A model generated the notes under the pieces. It did not search any database, was not told where the DNA came from, and was given only the letters and a program-made list of their open reading frames with translations. The position numbers and the translations under genes are program-made. Below are positions 62,190 through 64,000 of a stretch of 64,000 nucleotides of DNA, piece after piece (the stretch's first letter is position 1; each line of letters starts with the position of its first letter). Where the stretch lies: positions 1 to 64,000 of the forward strand of contig CANJYB010000020.1 of NCBI GenBank assembly GCA_947479085.1, written 5' to 3'. Source of the DNA: Bacteroidota bacterium. GTDB lineage: Bacteria; Bacteroidota; Bacteroidia; 2-12-FULL-35-15.

Positions 62190-63398
62190 TTGAAGACATT
62201 TTACAAAAAATTTTCGGAGCGGTTTATAGAGGGGCTATTAATGTTGAGCAGCAGTATTACCAGTTTAACCGTGGTACTTATTGTCGTTTTTCTTTTTAAA
62301 GAAGGAATAGGTTTATTTAATCAAAAGCCTGTAGAGCCGGGGTATGTTATCGCCATTAATAAAAACAATAAGGTTAAGGAATTATCATCCGTTCAGCTTA
62401 AAAACATTTACGACCAGAAAATTACCCACTGGAGTGAAGTAGGCGGCACCCACGACTCGATAGTTTTATTTCAACTCGAGGACATTTCCAATTATTATTC
62501 GGACGAACAGATAGGAGACAATATGCAAAACTTAGGTAGCTGCATGAGTCGCCTGGTAGATAGTTTGCCGAATATTATTGCTTTTTTTCCTGATAAATAT
62601 TTAGATAAAAAATTCCAGGGAACTTTATTGGAAGTGGACAAGGTAACGCTTCACGATTTTTTTGCCGGAAAAGAATGGATACCAACTGCCAAACCTTCCG
62701 CACAGCTTGGAGTATTGCCATTGATACTCGGAACTCTTTGGGTGAGTCTCGGAGCTATATTACTTGCCCTTCCTCTTGGTCTTGCCGCTGCAGTTTACAT
62801 GAGCGAAATAGCCAACGAACGCGTTAGAAGAATAATGAAACCTTTGATTGAGTTATTGGCCGGTATTCCATCAGTTGTATATGGTTTCTTCGGACTGGTA
62901 ATTATTGTTCCGCTGATTCAAAAAACATTTGACTTACCCGTAGGAGAAACCGGTCTGGCAGGTAGCATAGTACTTGGCATAATGGCACTACCAACTATTA
63001 TCACTATTTCGGAAGATGCCATGCGAAACACCCCAAGAGCAATGAAGGAAGCAAGTCTGGCGTTAGGGGCAAGCAGATGGCAAACCATTTATAAAGTAAT
63101 TATTCCTTATTCCATTTCGGGTATTTCAGCAGGTGCCATATTAGGAATAGGAAGGGCAATAGGAGAAACAATGGCAGTATTAATGGTTACTGGAAATGCT
63201 GCTGTTATTCCGCATTCTATACTTGCTCCTGTAAGAACCATACCTGCTACCATAGCAGCGGAATTGGGGGAAACATCAAATGGAGGATTGCATTATAAGG
63301 CATTGTTTGCATTGGGGTGCATTTTGTTCCTTATTACATTATTTATTAATCTGACGGTGGAATTTATTTCAAACAGGCAAAAACATAATAAACATTAA
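62190..63398 (+). CDS. pstC: Phosphate ABC transporter permease PstC with PstS-like periplasmic insert
   Basis: 402 residues. Helix 1 (SSITSLTVVLIVVFLFKEGI) is followed by a ~140-residue periplasmic segment, then the usual permease core: LGVLPLILGTLWVSLGAILL, AGIPSVVYGFFGLVIIVPLI and EASLALGASRWQTIYKVIIP (the EAA loop contacting PstB). The insert (~residues 50-160) aligns with PstS: VIAINKNNKVKELSSVQLKN and KITHWSEVGG match VIVNNSNKVSQLTREQLEGI and KIKNWKEVGG, but the SSSGT phosphate loop is replaced by EDISNYYS. Start TTG at 62190; an in-frame TAG lies two codons upstream. Confidence 0.92.
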   Translation: MKTFYKKFSERFIEGLLMLSSSITSLTVVLIVVFLFKEGIGLFNQKPVEPGYVIAINKNNKVKELSSVQLKNIYDQKITHWSEVGGTHDSIVLFQLEDISNYYSDEQIGDNMQNLGSCMSRLVDSLPNIIAFFPDKYLDKKFQGTLLEVDKVTLHDFFAGKEWIPTAKPSAQLGVLPLILGTLWVSLGAILLALPLGLAAAVYMSEIANERVRRIMKPLIELLAGIPSVVYGFFGLVIIVPLIQKTFDLPVGETGLAGSIVLGIMALPTIITISEDAMRNTPRAMKEASLALGASRWQTIYKVIIPYSISGISAGAILGIGRAIGETMAVLMVTGNAAVIPHSILAPVRTIPATIAAELGETSNGGLHYKALFALGCILFLITLFINLTVEFISNRQKHNKH

Positions 63399-63455
63399 TT
63401 CAAGAACAACCTCTATCAGGGTTTAGAACCATGACAGGGGTAAAACTGGAAATAT

Positions 63456-64000
63456 ATGATTAACGAAATAAAAATAACTAAGCGTAAAAAAAGAAACCAG
63501 GCCATCGCATTCTGGATTTTCAGATTGCTCAGTTATTCAATTGTGGCTATACTGTTTATTATACTTTCTTTTATAGTGTACAAAGGCGCTTCAGTAATCA
63601 ATTGGGGTTTTATTACTAAAATGCCCGAAGAGGGTATGACCAAGGGAGGTATTTATCCTGCAATTATCGGTACCTTATGCCTTGTGGCAGGCAGTATGGT
63701 ATTTGCGTTCCCTGTTGGAGTATTAGCAGCTATTTACATGAATGAGTATGTAAAAGATGGCATCATAAAAAAGATAATAAAACAAATGACAAACAACTTG
63801 GCAGGTATTCCTTCCATCGTTTTTGGTTTGTTCGGAATGTCCTTATTTGTAAATAAATTACATTTCGGAGATTCTATCTTGGCCGGTTCCCTTACTTTGG
63901 GATTACTTGCACTACCGGTAGTTATCCGCACTACAGAAGAAGCATTAAAAGCTGTGGACAATACCTTTCGCCAGGCAAGTTTAGGCTTAGGGGCCAGTAA
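63456..64000 (+). CDS. pstA: Phosphate ABC transporter permease PstA, partial at window end
   Basis: Open from ATG 63456 (MINEIKITKRKKRNQAIAFW) to the end of the window with no stop; missed by the ORF track because it is unfinished. Helix 1 (YSIVAILFIILSFIVYKGAS), then GIYPAIIGTLCLVAGSMVFA, NNLAGIPSIVFGLFGMSLFV and the start of the EAA loop (TFRQASLGLGAS). Partner of PstC, 57 bases downstream of it, same transcript. About 100 residues remain outside. Confidence 0.93.
   Translation, partial: MINEIKITKRKKRNQAIAFWIFRLLSYSIVAILFIILSFIVYKGASVINWGFITKMPEEGMTKGGIYPAIIGTLCLVAGSMVFAFPVGVLAAIYMNEYVKDGIIKKIIKQMTNNLAGIPSIVFGLFGMSLFVNKLHFGDSILAGSLTLGLLALPVVIRTTEEALKAVDNTFRQASLGLGAS

Overview
The window is AT-rich DNA from a member of the Bacteroidota. 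Four things point there. Most genes that have a recognisable promoter carry the Bacteroidota -7 element TAnnTTTG just upstream of the start. Shine-Dalgarno sites are largely absent. Several very large secreted proteins end in type IX secretion (T9SS) sorting domains, one type A and four gliding-motility-associated type B. Families typical of the phylum are present (choice-of-anchor L, DUF6427/DUF6341-like, bacterial alpha-2-macroglobulin, SulP plus carbonic anhydrase). I cannot name genus or species. No rRNA, tRNA, CRISPR array, insertion sequence or prophage was recognised. The first ~80 bases are homopolymer-like and look like a contig edge.

Layout. 0.1-9.3 kb: a frameshifted DUF1003 gene, acs, then a tight run dpm1-like/M28 peptidase/dihydroorotase followed by a PlsC-like acyltransferase and kbl. 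9.4-13.6 kb: a minus-strand RimB-like/RimK/AstE-like operon, an FAD oxidoreductase and a second acyltransferase. 14.3-20.6 kb: three large surface proteins with type B sorting domains. 21-25.5 kb: an orphan OmpR-type regulator, purD, two small-family membrane proteins and purQ. 25.5-38.4 kb: a type A cargo protein, a 2123-residue thioester alpha-2-macroglobulin, ribE and another type B cargo protein. 38.6-48.8 kb: trpS, two amidohydrolase-like exported proteins, a membrane cytochrome c, hflX, carbonic anhydrase and SulP transporter. 48.9-55.2 kb is the least ordinary part: small hypotheticals, a two-gene cassette ending in a Zc3h12a-like NYN ribonuclease, a lone LytTR protein and an unknown 224-residue protein. 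55.3-58.6 kb: an LpxH-like phosphoesterase/glycosyltransferase/GH1 operon. 59-64 kb: two truncated genes meeting at a junction, then a phosphate-uptake locus (OprP-like porin, pstS, pstC, pstA running off the end).

Two features are most worth following up. First, five intergenic gaps each hold a tandem array of unrelated sequence but the same architecture: a 42-bp period made of two 21-bp halves, usually with one small dyad per 21 bp. I do not recognise this as a named repeat class. Second, each of the three phosphate-uptake promoters carries direct repeats of a TTAACA-like hexamer on an 11-bp pitch (strict in two, looser at pstS), with the last repeat starting exactly 26 bp before the -7 element. 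This is a convincing candidate Pho box for this lineage.

Other points: PstC carries a PstS-like periplasmic insert that has lost the phosphate-binding motif. Convergent genes are separated by strong bidirectional hairpin terminators or palindromic repeats. Two tandem 16-bp direct repeats sit directly upstream of the NYN ribonuclease cassette.
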